From assembly GCA_037179385.1 (NCBI GenBank), contig CM074195.1, positions 31,638,222 through 31,702,221 on the forward strand: a DNA stretch of 64,000 bases, written 5' to 3'. Position 1 is the first letter of the stretch; every line of letters begins with the position of its first letter. The notes under the pieces are model-generated. The model saw nothing but the letters and a program-made list of their open reading frames with translations. It did not search any database and was not told the DNA's origin. This document shows, one piece after another, positions 56,001 to 63,899 of this stretch. The stretch comes from Holothuria scabra. Lineage: Eukaryota; Echinodermata; Holothuroidea; Aspidochirotida; Holothuriidae. A program made the translations under genes and the position numbers.

Positions 56001-59000
56001 GAACATATATTGTCACATGATTCTCAAGAGCCAATCATAGAACAGTACAGGACAGTCTGCTATTCCAATTCAAGTAGGGGTGACTGCATTACCCTTTCAA
56101 GGGAATAGCAGGGAATTGGGAGCATTTAAGTGACAGTGAAATGGTTTCTTGATTGAGTAATTTTGGTGGTGTCACAGAGTGGAGTCCAAGCAGAGGGAAC
56201 CAAGTAGCTGTTGGGGTATATTCTTCATTTCATGGCCGTATACTGGGACCACTTCGAAAAATACAGCAAAAAGGTAGATCAATCTTTCAACTGTCTCCAT
56301 AACCAGTTGAAACCATTATACAACTAAGAGAAAAGAGAGTACTGGGTGGTATCAGACTTAACTACCATTAACTTTGGGCACTAATAATCTCTCCTGGTGC
56401 CACACCCGCATAGTGGCTAGTGTTGCCCAACATTTTGCTACAACCCTGCTTCATGTTAACTTGTGGTAACCGCCTTTGATTGCCTGATTTTATTCGGCAA
56501 TATTCAAGGCATGTATGGGGCTAAAAAAATCACATAAAATTATAATACTTACTTCTAACATGGTTCAAAAAATAAATACAACACAATCCAGGGAACCTTG
56601 TGAATTTGAAATGCTTGAAGGTAAAATTTGGAAAAGGGGAAAACTGGAGGCCAATAAACACAAAAGGAGGACCTGAAGGGTGAATCTGAATTTGGATGTG
56701 AAATCTAGCAAAGGGAAAAATTGGGGATGAATTATACACAATAAGAGGAATTTTGTGAATCAGTGGAGAAATTTTCATGAATTGATTTTCCTGAGCTGAA
56801 ATTCATGCACAAAAATTTGTCAAATGGTACCAACAATGACTACAGCAATGAAATCATGCACATTAGGCATTAGCTACCTCTTTGCTACTGTGGCAATGTT
56901 TGTTGACCCAATTCATCACACTTTAGAGCCAGGATTACTAAAATGATGTCTGGAAAGATTAGCCTATTATCTTGTTCACTGTTAAGGCAGCTCTGGTTGT
57001 AAACACTTGACTTTCAGTGTACAAACAGTCCCTGACTGTACATCAGATATAGGGTTGGGCGGTACCATGAAAATATTGGTACCTGCACTGTAAAGCTCAC
57101 AGAACCGGTACTGAGGCAGTACCAGGTCTCAAATCTTGGGTAGGAAAGTCAGGTGGGAAGGAACCTAAACTGTGCACAGCACCCCTGTTATCCTATACTT
57201 TGATGCACCTGGGCATATCATTGCATTATTACCTTGCAGAAACCTCTGCTTTGACTTTGTTTACCACATATCTTGAAAGTCATGCACAATCGTAATTAAT
57301 ACTCCTGTTTCCTATTTCGACCTTTCCAGGGTGATTTTTTTTGAGTACTGGTATTTTCTAGGAACCAGTATTAGAAACACATCTTATATCTTTGGTATTT
57401 TTATTACTGTACCTGTACCTCTAGTACAGGTATTCACATCAATACCGGTATACTGCCCAACCCTATTCAAGTCTGACCATTGTTAGTATTTTGTGGTTGT
57501 TGTATGCACAAGTAACATTCTACAAAGGTCAATTTGTTTCAATGGTGCTGGACAATGGTCTCTACTACTGAAACAGATGTGATAATCCCAAGTCATGTTA
57601 ACCTTGCTGTAGAAGCACTCTCTCAACATAAAGTGAGGTGTTGGATTGGGATTTAATACTTAAGTCATTTTGCAGGCCTATTCCAACACTTGACTCTGAC
57701 TCTGATTTGTCTCAAGTTTTTTAAACTTGTCTTTTACAATGTTCAATATCTGATTGATTTAAAGTTTGATAAAAATCAGAGAGCTCTTTTCAATGTTTTT
57801 TAATGTTTTTTTTTTTCTTTTGCATCAAACAGGCAAATATCACTTTGTCAGTTTCCTAGTTAAAACAATAAATGCTCTCACCTTCACCTGTTCTTCTCTC
57901 TGTCTCTCCTCCAACTGATGAGAGAGTTTCTCTGATTCCTTCAGAGCTGCATCCCGTGCTTGGATGGCCATCTCAAAGTCTCTTTCCTTCATCTGTGAGG
58001 TGTTTTGCTCCTAAGATGGGGGCAACAGGTAAAAATGACTTTTACTATTCAAAAATTCTGTACTTTTGATCTACTGTATGTCTTTACATTACTTGTTATT
58101 TTATTCGTAAAAGGAGACCTGCCCAGTTGAATAAGATCTCCGTTTTCAAAGCTTTCCCACTTACTGTATGATTTATATCAGTCTGTGCTTTCGTAACACT
58201 GTTGCAAATAAATGAGATAACAACATAAAGGGAAGTTCAATGGTCACAAGCTATCATCCATCTTTGATTAGGAACAAAACTAATGAAAATTATGCAAGAT
58301 AAAGACCATCTGCTTAGTGTAATTTAACATAATTTTTTATTGCTAGAAGTAGCAGAGTAAGACTACCCTACTCCAGTACTTATCAACTCACCTTCTCTGT
58401 AATTTATACCACATTGTATTAATTAAAGGTCAAATGATGATGAACCATGCATCACCACAGGATAATGCACCATCGAAGGCTGAATCTCAAGGGCGCAGTC
58501 TGAGCGCATCCAGAGAGCGCATTCAACCTTCAGAGAGCATTAATTTATTCTGTGCTAGTGCACAGGTCCAGAGTTGTTTCAACCTTGTTCCTTCATGTGC
58601 AATAACATTTTGATTCATAAGACAGAAACTGGGGTACAATTTCATTTGTTAATAGCCACATACAAATAACTCAACCCTGAGTAAAAGGGAATTGCCCATG
58701 ATGAGTTAATATCTGCATAATGCATGACCACCTGACCATTTTGGACAAGTTAAAGATTATTATCATGAATGAATGAAATTCCGTTATCTCACTTCCAAAT
58801 GAGACCATTCATACCTGGACGGGTCCAATATATATAAAAGCGTTTACTTTCTCTTAGTTTTTCCTTCTGTTATTAACGTATTCTTTATACACACTGTATA
58901 TTTTTGCAATTCAAAAGTGCCATTTGTTGTTTAATTGTTCTGTCTTATGTGAGGATTCAGTTCTCCTTGTGGATTGCAGTAATGTTGATCTCATCTTACT

Positions 59001-62000
59001 GTATATTGAGTTATTCTTTATTTTGGGGAAGAGTACTGTGGCAAATAACTCTTCCTCCAACATTGATTGTGGTGGTAATGAATTAAGAGATTACTTAAAT
59101 TTGAATTTAGTTGAGTTAAAGCTGATTTATACTTAATGTAAAATTATTTTAAATTCCTTTTTTTTTTGAGTATTAGAGAAGGATTCTGAAATTCTGACTA
59201 TGAATAGGTTGAAGACAGAAACAGAAATTGCAAATTGTCTATTGCAAAAGCGAACTGTTTCAGAAAGGTTAAAGTTTCTACTTCATCCTTAAAATCATGT
59301 ACAACTGCAAACCTTGCAATGTAACATTTCCCAGCTCTAGCAATCTCATGCTGAATCAAAGTACAAGTTACCATTCCTTCGAACACCAAAGGACTGAGGT
59401 TTGCAGTGGTCGCAAGGTCTTACTTTACGTCCTTTGAACACCAAAGGACTGAGGTTTGCAATGGTCGCAAGGTCTTACTTTACGTCCTTTGAACACCAAA
59501 GGGCTGAGGTTTGCAATGGTCTCAAGGTCTTACTTTACATCCTTTGAACACCAAAGGGCTGAGGTTTGCAATGGTCTCAAGGTCTTACTTTACATCCTTT
59601 GAACACCAAAGGGCTGAGGTTTGCAATGGTCGCAAGGTCTTACTTTACATCCTTTGAACACCAAAGGGCTGAGGTTTGCAATGGTCGCAAGGTCTTACTT
59701 TACATCCTTTGAACACCAAAGGGCTGAGGTTTGCAATGGTCTCAAGGTCTTACTTTACATCCTTTGAACACCAAAGGGCTGAGGTTTGCAATGGTCTCAA
59801 GGTCTTACTTTACATCCTTTGAACACCAAAGGGCTGAGGTTTGCAATGGTCGCAAGGTCTTACTTTACATCCTTTGAACACCAAAGGACTGAGGTTTGCA
59901 ATGGTCGCAAGGTCTTACTTTACATCCTTTGAACACCAAAGGGCTGAGGTTTGCAATGGTCGCAAGGTCTTACTTTACGTCCTTTGAACACCAAAGGACT
60001 GAGGTTTGCAATGGTCGCAAGGTCTTACTTTACGTCCTTCGAACACCAAAGGACTGAGGTTTGCAATGGTCGCAAGGTCTTACTTTACGTCCTTCGAACA
60101 CCAAAGGGCTGAGGTTTGCAATGGTCGCAAGGTCTTACTTTACGTCCTTCGAACACCAAAGGGCTGAGGTTTGCAATGGTCGCAAGGTCTTACTTTACAT
60201 CCTTCGAACACCAAAGGACTGAGGTTTGCAATGGTCGCAAGGTCTTACTTTACATCCTTTGAACACCAAAGGGCTGAGGTTTGCAATGGTCTCAAGGTCT
60301 TACTTTACATCCTTTGAACACCAAAGGGCTGAGGTTTGCAATGGTCGCAAGGTCTTACTTTACATCCTTTGAACACCAAAGGGCTGAGGTTTGCAATGGT
60401 CGCAAGGTCTTACTTTACGTCCTTCGAACACCAAAGGATTGAGGTTTGCAATGGTCGCAAGGTCTTACTTTACGTCCTTTGAACACCAAAGGACTGAGGT
60501 TTGCAATGGTCTCAAGGTCTTACTTTATCAACAACAGCAACTGTAACAGTGAGACAGAGACAAAAGAGAAGCGGTGGGGGCAACAGGAGCACACACAACA
60601 ATGCAAAACATATTCACACAAGGGCACTCCAGTCAAAGCACCCTTGGATCGTCAGAAATAAGAAGCTGAACCTGATGCTCTGTATAGAAATTCATGCAGA
60701 CTTCACCAAAGACCTCATCCTGGAAACACAGAATCAAAGACAAGTGACCACACAGACTTCATCAAATAATTCTTGACAATGAAATTAACCCTTGTGCAGG
60801 GGTCAGCACATGTACATGCAAGCACATTCCAATCAGAAGCACATGTGGATCATCACCAGTTGCAAGCTGCACCTATAAATGATATGTAGACATTTATGTA
60901 GACCTCACCAAAGACCTCACCCTGGAAACACAGAATTGACAGAATTGAGGACAAGCCACCAAACAGACTACATCAAATAACTCTGCACAAGAAAATTCGC
61001 CCTTCGGCAGGGGACAGCACATGTTCAGAAGAGGGCACTCCAATCAGAAGCACACACAGATCAATCAGAAGTTGCACCTGGTGCTCTCTTGAGATTCATG
61101 TAGACCTCACCAAAAACCTACCCCTTGTAACACAGATTCTAAGATAAGTATCCACACAGACTCCATGAACTAATTCTGGACAAGGAAATTTACCCTTGTG
61201 AAGGGGAGAGCACATTATAATTTGTGGACAGCATTACACCTTCCTGAAGGATTGCACGATATTTGCTGTACTAGAAACAGCAATTTGAGCAGAACAGGCT
61301 ATGCAAACAAGAGAAACCACAGTCTAGATACTAGCCAATGGTGGAGTAAACAAACTAACCTGGTGGGGTTTGACAATTTAAGAAGGAAACCCCCTCTCTA
61401 GCTGTTCAGAAGTACCCATGTATACAACCATCTGCTAAGAGTTTTTTATACCTCCTGAGTATACTGCCTACCCACTCTTTGAAGGAACAGTTCCCACAGG
61501 AGCACACCACCAGGACCTCCAAATGACAACCAGAAAGCATTTGAGCAGATGTTCCTGCAACAAACACAGCAACATGCCCATCCATTTACCAATTTTAATT
61601 TGATATATTTTTGAACACATGTGTGATCAATTACTTTTGGATTTTCTTAGAAGTTTTGTTCATAGAAGACCAGGGTTGAGTTTGTTATTCTCTGTCTATG
61701 TCTTTATATGGATACATACAGTACCTTTCTAAGGAAGAAACATTTCATTTATGTAAAATTTAGTTCAGATTTTTGCATTGTTAAGTTGTCTATGGATACT
61801 TGCTGGTAATGTTATGGTAAGAAGTTAATTTTTCCATTAGTTTATTTGTTGGTTTGCTTGTATGTATGCTAAGAACATGAGTTATGCAAGAAGAATTTAG
61901 GAAGAATGTAAGAAAAATTTTTCACCTACAGAAAAGCCTAATCACATACATGCATGTGTAGGAGTTAACTAACTTAATATACATGCAGGTATTAAATTTT

Positions 62001-63377
62001 TGAAGTGTATGCCAATGTTATACAGGAGTATTGTAATTTATGTGAACTTTATCATATGAGGTCATGCGATGTTTAAGTAAAAGAGAGTGCTTGGGCAAAA
62101 TTCATGCAGAGCACATCAGAATTAAGTAGAGCTCCTGAAAATATGTGGAACTGTCCTGCAAAGCTCTTTATTCCATAGTTTTTAGATATGTATTAAATCT
62201 GGATTTAGGGATTTAGGCTTGTTTTTTGTTTTTTCTGTGCTGTTTCTTGACTTGTTGGTGGCCAACTAAAACACAACAATGTAGTCCAAGATTTCACACT
62301 GCTACAGGCCTATTCCCTACCATACACAAGACAAAAAGGACCAATCCTTTCACCCCAAACCACAATTCTCATAGGGGTATACCTGAATTCTCTTTGGCTC
62401 AGTTCTTTGATTGACATGAACTAATTCAAACAATCCAGAGTACCAAATCTTATATAACAGAGAATGAACTGTACTGAGAGTGTTTTCATTATAAACATTG
62501 AGCTTTTTCATACTCACCCTGAAGCAATAAACTGAGATTGTGTCTTGAAGAGGATGAATTTCAAACAATTGTGGGAGGGGCTTAAGTAAGAAGGTTAAGA
62601 GAATTGGTACTGTTTGGGGTGAGAGAATTTGGCCTTCAACAACTACCACAAAGAGGAGAAAAACGTTGTAATATACATCTGCTTTGACACTGCCTAAAGG
62701 TAAAATCTTATCTGATCTGATAGAACATTTTAAATCTTTGGTAGATATTTAGTCTCCCCTGTTGGGTCAAAAACAGATGTCTCAGGAAGTGTTTACTATG
62801 GTCAGGAGAGACCATGACGTTAAAGTTTTACCTCTCAGAAGACTAAATGAATAGAAGTATGTAAAGCCCCGTCCACACTATGCAATGCTACTTAATGCAA
62901 CAAGACTGTCTTGTCGTGGTGAGCGGCTGAAGACTAACTAGTTTTTGAGAGCATTGTGTTCTCATTGTGCAACAAGTCGCAGGTCAATGAAGCAATTCAG
63001 CCACATTTGTAACATTCAACATACTCCTTACTTGTTACATTGAAGGGACAAGAATGTGTTCTGTCCATTTCAATAAACTGAACTTTGCTGGCTTCAATCC
63101 ACAAGTCTGTCATTGTTGTCAGTTGCACATTTCAGTTTCATGACACCGAGCATGTTCGGTCGCATGAAACTGGGTTGCACATCTACCTGCAACTAGTTGC
63201 AAAGCATTCCGCACTTTGCAACCCATCTGAACAATCCTGTTGCAATGAGTTGCGTCGCATTGAGTCACAGAGTGTGGACGGGGCTTGTGGATTACGTAAG
63301 TTTCTTTATTTTACCTGTCTCAACTGTGACCTCAATTTATGGACTGTTAGCTGAGTGGTCGTTAGTTCTTCATTTGC
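25993..63377 (-). CDS. Coiled-coil protein gene, C-terminal 556 residues over ten exons (gene-level entry; 5' part beyond the window)
   Basis: Ten minus-strand exons (63315-63377, 57882-58010, 51674-51843, 42047-42140, 40756-40925, 38649-39128, 36634-36784, 33991-34179, 31135-31281, 25993-26070) all have AG acceptors and GT donors and join in phase: 1671 nt, 557 codons including the stop. The product is Glu/Lys/Gln/Leu-rich with heptad spacing, contains no proline and no cysteine and only one tryptophan, so it should form an almost unbroken rod. Such proteins act as structural or centrosome/cilium scaffold components, but no motif here proves a role. A CCDC150-like protein is one candidate; other long coiled-coil families (CEP, CCDC158, myosin-tail-like) remain possible. 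Introns of 1-9.5 kb hold most of the repeats of this window. The gene converges on the membrane-protein gene. Confidence 0.8.
27590..27661. repeat. CTG/CCG trinucleotide tract
   Basis: About 72 bp of tgctgctgctgctgcgccgc-type triplets, mixed with CTA/TTG/TGTG interruptions. In the minus strand it would read Ser/Gly/Ala/Gln runs, but no splice context makes it an exon. Confidence 0.85.
29385..29495 (-). mobile_element. SINE family A tail fragment
   Basis: gttagttaagttttactgct followed by aggccggccaaggcctg and cacttgttttccctaac is the 3' part of family A in inverted orientation. Confidence 0.6.
30301..30885 (+). repeat. Tandem pair of a ~314-bp interspersed repeat
   Basis: Copies start at about 30301 and 30614 (acctatgaacgatacc / acctatgattgatacc) and share gtaactggcgtag, attcggacactgcaat, gtgatatgcaagagcc, gcatgacttaaacagc and taaggcatta. 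A third, inverted copy is at 55640-55905. No coding sequence. Confidence 0.8.
31135..31281 (-). CDS. Coiled-coil gene exon 9 of window (49 codons)
   Basis: Acceptor ttgtgcttttag, donor GTAAGT. 147 nt in phase 0/0. The product begins ASRQTLGKLAVQMEKDHIES and ends in a lysine-rich tail (YTEGKYKKML). Continuous with the preceding exon in heptad register. Confidence 0.84.
31282..33990 (-). other. Intron between exons 9 and 8 of the coiled-coil gene
   Basis: Contains a family 1 MITE (31703-31964) and a 10-bp hairpin CAGGTGACCT/AGGTCACCTG at 33264-33290. Nothing else recognised. Confidence 0.5.
31703..31964 (-). mobile_element. MITE family 1, inverted copy
   Basis: tatacacgaatccggacag at the left and gctaatcggattcatcta at the right are the family ends; the interior is the reverse complement of the 38181 copy (gatggaccccacttatgac, catggatggttgtacac). 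Confidence 0.75.
33991..34179 (-). CDS. Coiled-coil gene exon 8 of window (63 codons)
   Basis: Acceptor aaattgtttag, donor GTAAGT (perfect). 189 nt in phase 0/0. The product starts ISKHLQDAHKWFQQKYSGLQ and ends QRAYEMIR. It carries the only Trp of the assembled rod (HKWFQQKY), which may be a useful family marker. Confidence 0.87.
34800..34826. repeat. Perfect 11-bp hairpin with 5-nt loop
   Basis: ACCCGAGAAAA, loop CGCTT, TTTTCTCGGGT. Isolated in an intron; role unknown. Confidence 0.7.
35019..35205 (+). mobile_element. SINE family A, diverged copy
   Basis: ggttagagcactagacttgc and gttcaagttctgg form the tRNA-like head; gaagactttaaaaacgaaac and gaaccaattgcttggaaac are body and tail. Confidence 0.65.
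35784..35939. mobile_element. hAT-like MITE, 156 bp, with 8-bp target duplication
   Basis: Ends GATGCGCACTGTTTAA and TTAAACAGTGCGCATC are perfect 16-bp inverted repeats inside outer GGG/CCC ends. The element is flanked on both sides by TATGTGCT (35776-35783, 35940-35947), the 8-bp duplication expected of hAT insertions. Confidence 0.85.
36285..36510 (-). mobile_element. SINE family A, inverted copy
   Basis: Tail gttagatagagttttacggc, body cctattggttcaagtcgagc and gcttatgcggagcatcac, then agagtctttggtatg. The tRNA head is broken. Confidence 0.75.
36634..36784 (-). CDS. Coiled-coil gene exon 7 of window (151 nt)
   Basis: Acceptor tcatatctatag, donor GTAGGA. One base completes Ser, then 50 codons (KNERDAKHRENRLHRLEKEN, later LRETELDKSGLEMKLSEV, ending ESEE). 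Charged heptads continue and the exon leaves in phase 0. Confidence 0.86.
37320..37700. repeat. Diverged copy of the tgacctttgacct repeat family
   Basis: gacctccaccgagac, atgacctttgaaccccaccaa and tatcttgagat words match the better copy at 54980-55520. Contains a DR1-like site at 37465-37477. Confidence 0.5.
38181..38437 (+). mobile_element. MITE family 1, best preserved copy (257 bp, TA target duplication)
   Basis: tagacgaatccgat at the start and atccggattcgtcta at the end are inverted repeats; TA on both flanks (38179-38180, 38438-38439). Confidence 0.85.
38649..39128 (-). CDS. Coiled-coil gene exon 6 of window (480 nt, longest exon)
   Basis: Acceptor tttctttttgcag, donor AG|GTTTGT. One base completes a Ser codon, 159 codons follow, and two bases spill over. 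The product is an unbroken amphipathic helix: it starts EMEKSDLNHQIEVMQEKVDS and has repeated Leu-x6-Leu spacing, with a basic patch KLKDRIKSQKAQ in the middle and HELKELSHDQRG near the end. No Pro or Cys in 159 residues. This is the strongest coding evidence in the window. Confidence 0.92.
39682..39935 (+). mobile_element. SINE family A with inverted duplication of its tRNA arm
   Basis: The head retains gagcatccacctctcacgct and the B-box region. A 24-bp segment around the B-box (39735-39758) is repeated inverted at 39682-39705 with one mismatch, replacing the normal 5' end. Body and tail (caataggttggaaactgggc, then taactaactaac) are intact. Confidence 0.8.
40060..40305 (+). mobile_element. 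SINE family A, near full length
   Basis: tRNA-like head gcatggtcaagtttttagag, B-box region ggagtttaagttcc, body gaagactttaaaaaacg, gagtaggga, tail aataggttggaagctgggcc and catctaac. Confidence 0.8.
40756..40925 (-). CDS. Coiled-coil gene exon 5 of window (170 nt, duplicated-exon pair member)
   Basis: Acceptor tgtgcgttacag, donor AG|GTGAGT. Phase 0 in, two bases out. The product begins VESIQRDLSEAKEDNYHLSR and continues with Leu/Gln heptads to HEHKLFIES. About a quarter of aligned residues are identical to exon 3, with the same length and phases. Confidence 0.87.
40926..42046 (-). other. Intron between exons 5 and 4 of the coiled-coil gene
   Basis: 1.1 kb; no repeat or exon recognised. Confidence 0.5.
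42047..42140 (-). CDS. Coiled-coil gene exon 4 of window (94 nt)
   Basis: Acceptor gtaatttttccag, donor GTGAGA. The first base completes the Arg codon from exon 3, then 31 codons run in phase 0 (QNIERTIYHLQEELKKQQRQ, then a short Gly-containing end RAGLGQ). The exact phase fit across a 9.5-kb intron supports the exon. Confidence 0.82.
43032..43292 (+). mobile_element. MITE family 2, copy 4
   Basis: Ends aaggattcatcccaacatt and aagttgagatgaccacattt; interior tgtcacgtgattctcgagggccaatcg aligns with the other copies. Ends are decayed. Confidence 0.7.
44015..44254 (+). mobile_element. MITE family 1, decayed copy
   Basis: tatacaaatccgagcag start, agattggtcttata end; interior acaaccattcatgac and gctgatggaccacagt match the family. 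Confidence 0.65.
44957..45220 (-). mobile_element. MITE family 3, inverted copy
   Basis: catctcacccctaacagt at the left, gtagtttggggtgagaggat at the right; the interior has gcttcagggtgagtatg, the reverse complement of the family motif. Confidence 0.7.
50220..50465 (-). mobile_element. SINE family A, inverted copy
   Basis: gttttacagctcggtttctaac, ttgtggctcacaggcttg, gcagagcaccaagcac and, in the head, cagccaggagccgaacccc. Confidence 0.75.
51674..51843 (-). CDS. Coiled-coil gene exon 3 of window (170 nt, duplicated-exon pair member)
   Basis: Acceptor ttttcattccag, donor AG|GTGAGA. Enters in phase 0 and leaves two bases into a codon that becomes Arg. The product begins ISGLQRSLSDAQADHSK and ends GRKDRELTSLKQE. 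Length, phases and sequence pattern match exon 5 (40756-40925), suggesting an exon duplication. Confidence 0.87.
51985..52475 (-). mobile_element. SINE family A, inverted, split by a second SINE
   Basis: Tail and body (51985-52107, from gacagcccagtttccaac) and head (52344-52475, with gcaccaagcataatgg and cagccaggacttgaac) form one element once the insert at 52108-52343 is ignored. Confidence 0.8.
52108..52343 (-). mobile_element. SINE family B inserted in SINE family A, 15-bp target duplication
   Basis: Flanked by TATGCTGAGCACCAA on both sides (52093-52107, 52344-52358). On the minus strand it has an A-box GTGGCAAAGTGG (52320-52331), a B-box GGGTTCAAGTCCC (52265-52277), the conserved ttttctccgggcactccgg core and a T-rich 3' end. 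Confidence 0.88.
54155..54285 (-). mobile_element. SINE family A tail-body fragment, inverted
   Basis: gaggttttatgggatcattttc, ccttcttccagctgtggcgc, ccctactccagtgcttatgc. The head is missing. Confidence 0.65.
54980..55520. repeat. Degenerate tandem repeat of tgacctttgacctcc-type units
   Basis: At least four diverged units each contain tga(c/a)ctttgacctcca, caccataa-type and atccacata words and tatcttgaa. DR1-like nuclear-receptor sites occur at 54986-54998 and 55140-55152. Confidence 0.6.
55530..55582 (+). mobile_element. SINE family A 3' end
   Basis: gaaccaataggttggaaactgggccgtaaa followed by ctaactaactaa: the terminal 50 bp of family A, strongly conserved with the 39.7-kb copy. Confidence 0.7.
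55640..55905 (-). repeat. Inverted copy of the 30.3-kb repeat
   Basis: Reverse complement of the 30301-30885 units (gcatatcacgtgagagagct, cagtgtccaaattttc, gtagctacgccagtta, tgagcggcctgtaccc). Confidence 0.8.
56000..56100 (+). mobile_element. MITE family 2, right-end fragment
   Basis: ttgtcacatgattctcaagag, gccaatcatagaacag and the terminal aagtaggggtgactgcatta. The left half may be the stretch at 54770-54850, separated by other repeats. Confidence 0.65.
57049..57466. mobile_element. TIR element with ATAGGGTTGGGCGGTA ends
   Basis: ATAGGGTTGGGCGGTA at the left is inverted at the right as TATACTGCCCAACCCTAT (one mismatch), with further pairing of ggtacc/ggtattc words inside. About 418 bp, no coding sequence. 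Similar ends are common in animal DNA transposons. Confidence 0.75.
57882..58010 (-). CDS. Coiled-coil gene exon 2 of window (43 codons)
   Basis: Acceptor cccatcttag, donor GTGAGA. 129 nt in phase 0/0. The product opens EQNTSQMKERDFEMAIQARD and ends in a very charged stretch (HQLEERQREEQVK), typical of an alpha-helical coiled coil. Separated from exon 1 by a 5.3-kb intron with the satellite arrays. Confidence 0.82.
59376..60527. repeat. Satellite array: 21 copies of a 55-bp unit
   Basis: Exact 55-bp period from 59376 (first cctt) to 60527; the last copy is cut after 52 bp. Units differ mainly at five positions (ttCg/ttTg, ggActg/ggGctg, tcGc/tcTc, acGt/acAt and rare changes). Each unit begins with CCTTTG AACAC CAAAGG, a 6-bp stem. 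The period is not a multiple of three and no frame stays open, so it is not coding. Confidence 0.95.
60600..61215. repeat. Diverged tandem repeat, about three units of ~200 bp
   Basis: Units recur with cactccaatcagaagcaca, catgtagacctcaccaaa, ggaaacacagaat, cacacagactccat and cccttgtg-aggggacagcacat. They start near 60610, 60816 and 61026 and are older than the adjacent 55-bp array. Confidence 0.75.
62339..62634 (+). mobile_element. MITE family 3, copy with clear inverted ends
   Basis: ggaccaatcctttcaccccaa at the start and tttggggtgagagaatttggcc at the end are inverted repeats; the interior matches 19256-19525. Confidence 0.78.
62864..63286. mobile_element. TIR element with perfect 16-bp ends
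   Basis: AAGCCCCGTCCACACT at 62864-62879 is exactly inverted at 63271-63286 (AGTGTGGACGGGGCTT). 423 bp, no transposase. Internal gttgcaa/ttgcaac words also pair. Its edge is 28 bp from the donor of the 63315-63377 exon. Confidence 0.85.
63315..63377 (-). CDS. Coiled-coil gene exon 1 of window (21 codons)
   Basis: Acceptor ttttttacctcag, donor GTAAAA. 63 nt in phase 0/0 encode ANEELTTTQLTVHKLRSQLR plus Gln. Leu spacing fits a heptad. The donor is followed 28 bp away by a TIR element (62864-63286). The donor is not a perfect consensus, so confidence is lower than for the longer exons. Confidence 0.7.
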
Positions 63378-63840
63378 CTGAGGTAAAAAAGAAGAGTCAT
63401 ATATCATGAAAAATGAGCACACAAAATGGCTCCCTCAAAATTGTCTACTCTCTTAAAAGACAACAAAATTGTGAAAACTAACACTGAAAAATTTTGGAGG
63501 ATTATCTGACATGTGGCATCAGGTTATCATTAATTGCAAGGCACCAGAAACACAGTGCTCTAGTATTCCTTCCCCCCCCCCCCCTCACTTTTCTGACTTA
63601 AGCAACATTTACATTACAACAAATTCAGATCAGATTTCGATTTGATTGTTACAAGATTTTTTTAAAGTCTTCTCCATCTCTGGTCAGAAAGGACCCCAAA
63701 AATTTGCAAAGCTATGTAAATATATGATTGGTACCAAAGGCCTACAACAGTTAAATTTATTTATACCAAATAATTTGAGACATCACATTGGAATCAGCTA
63801 TTATTGGATGATGGTCGTTCGATAACTCAAAAAAACTCAC

Positions 63841-63899
63841 GTAAATTGGATCAGAATCACTACAATTTAGAATTTGTTGCAGTGAGACCACAGCTTCAG
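63841..63899 (-). CDS. Possible further upstream exon of the coiled-coil gene
   Basis: Minus-strand acceptor ccattcaccag and a good donor C|GTGAGT bracket 59 nt that read as two bases plus 19 codons (EAVVSLQQILNCSDSDPIY), leaving in phase 0, as the next exon (63315-63377) requires. Against it: the acceptor pyrimidine tract is weak, and the segment carries Cys and Pro, which are absent from all other exons. It may be a hinge between coils or a chance match. Confidence 0.35.

Larger units (their letters stand above)
51844..57881 (-). other. Intron between exons 3 and 2 of the coiled-coil gene (6.0 kb)
   Basis: Holds nested SINEs (52 kb), SINE fragments (54.2, 55.5 kb), the DR1-carrying repeat (55 kb), a repeat shared with 30.3 kb, a partial MITE and a TIR element (57.0 kb). 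52.5-54.1 and 56.1-57.0 kb show nothing clear. Confidence 0.45.
58011..63314 (-). other. Intron between exons 2 and 1 of the coiled-coil gene (5.3 kb)
   Basis: Contains two tandem arrays (59.4-61.2 kb) and two TIR elements (62.3 and 62.9 kb). 58.1-59.3 kb and 61.3-62.3 kb show no clear feature. Confidence 0.5.

Noticed and set aside
59376..60527. CRISPR array
   Set aside because: The 55-bp units are contiguous with no unique spacers, in a eukaryotic intron.
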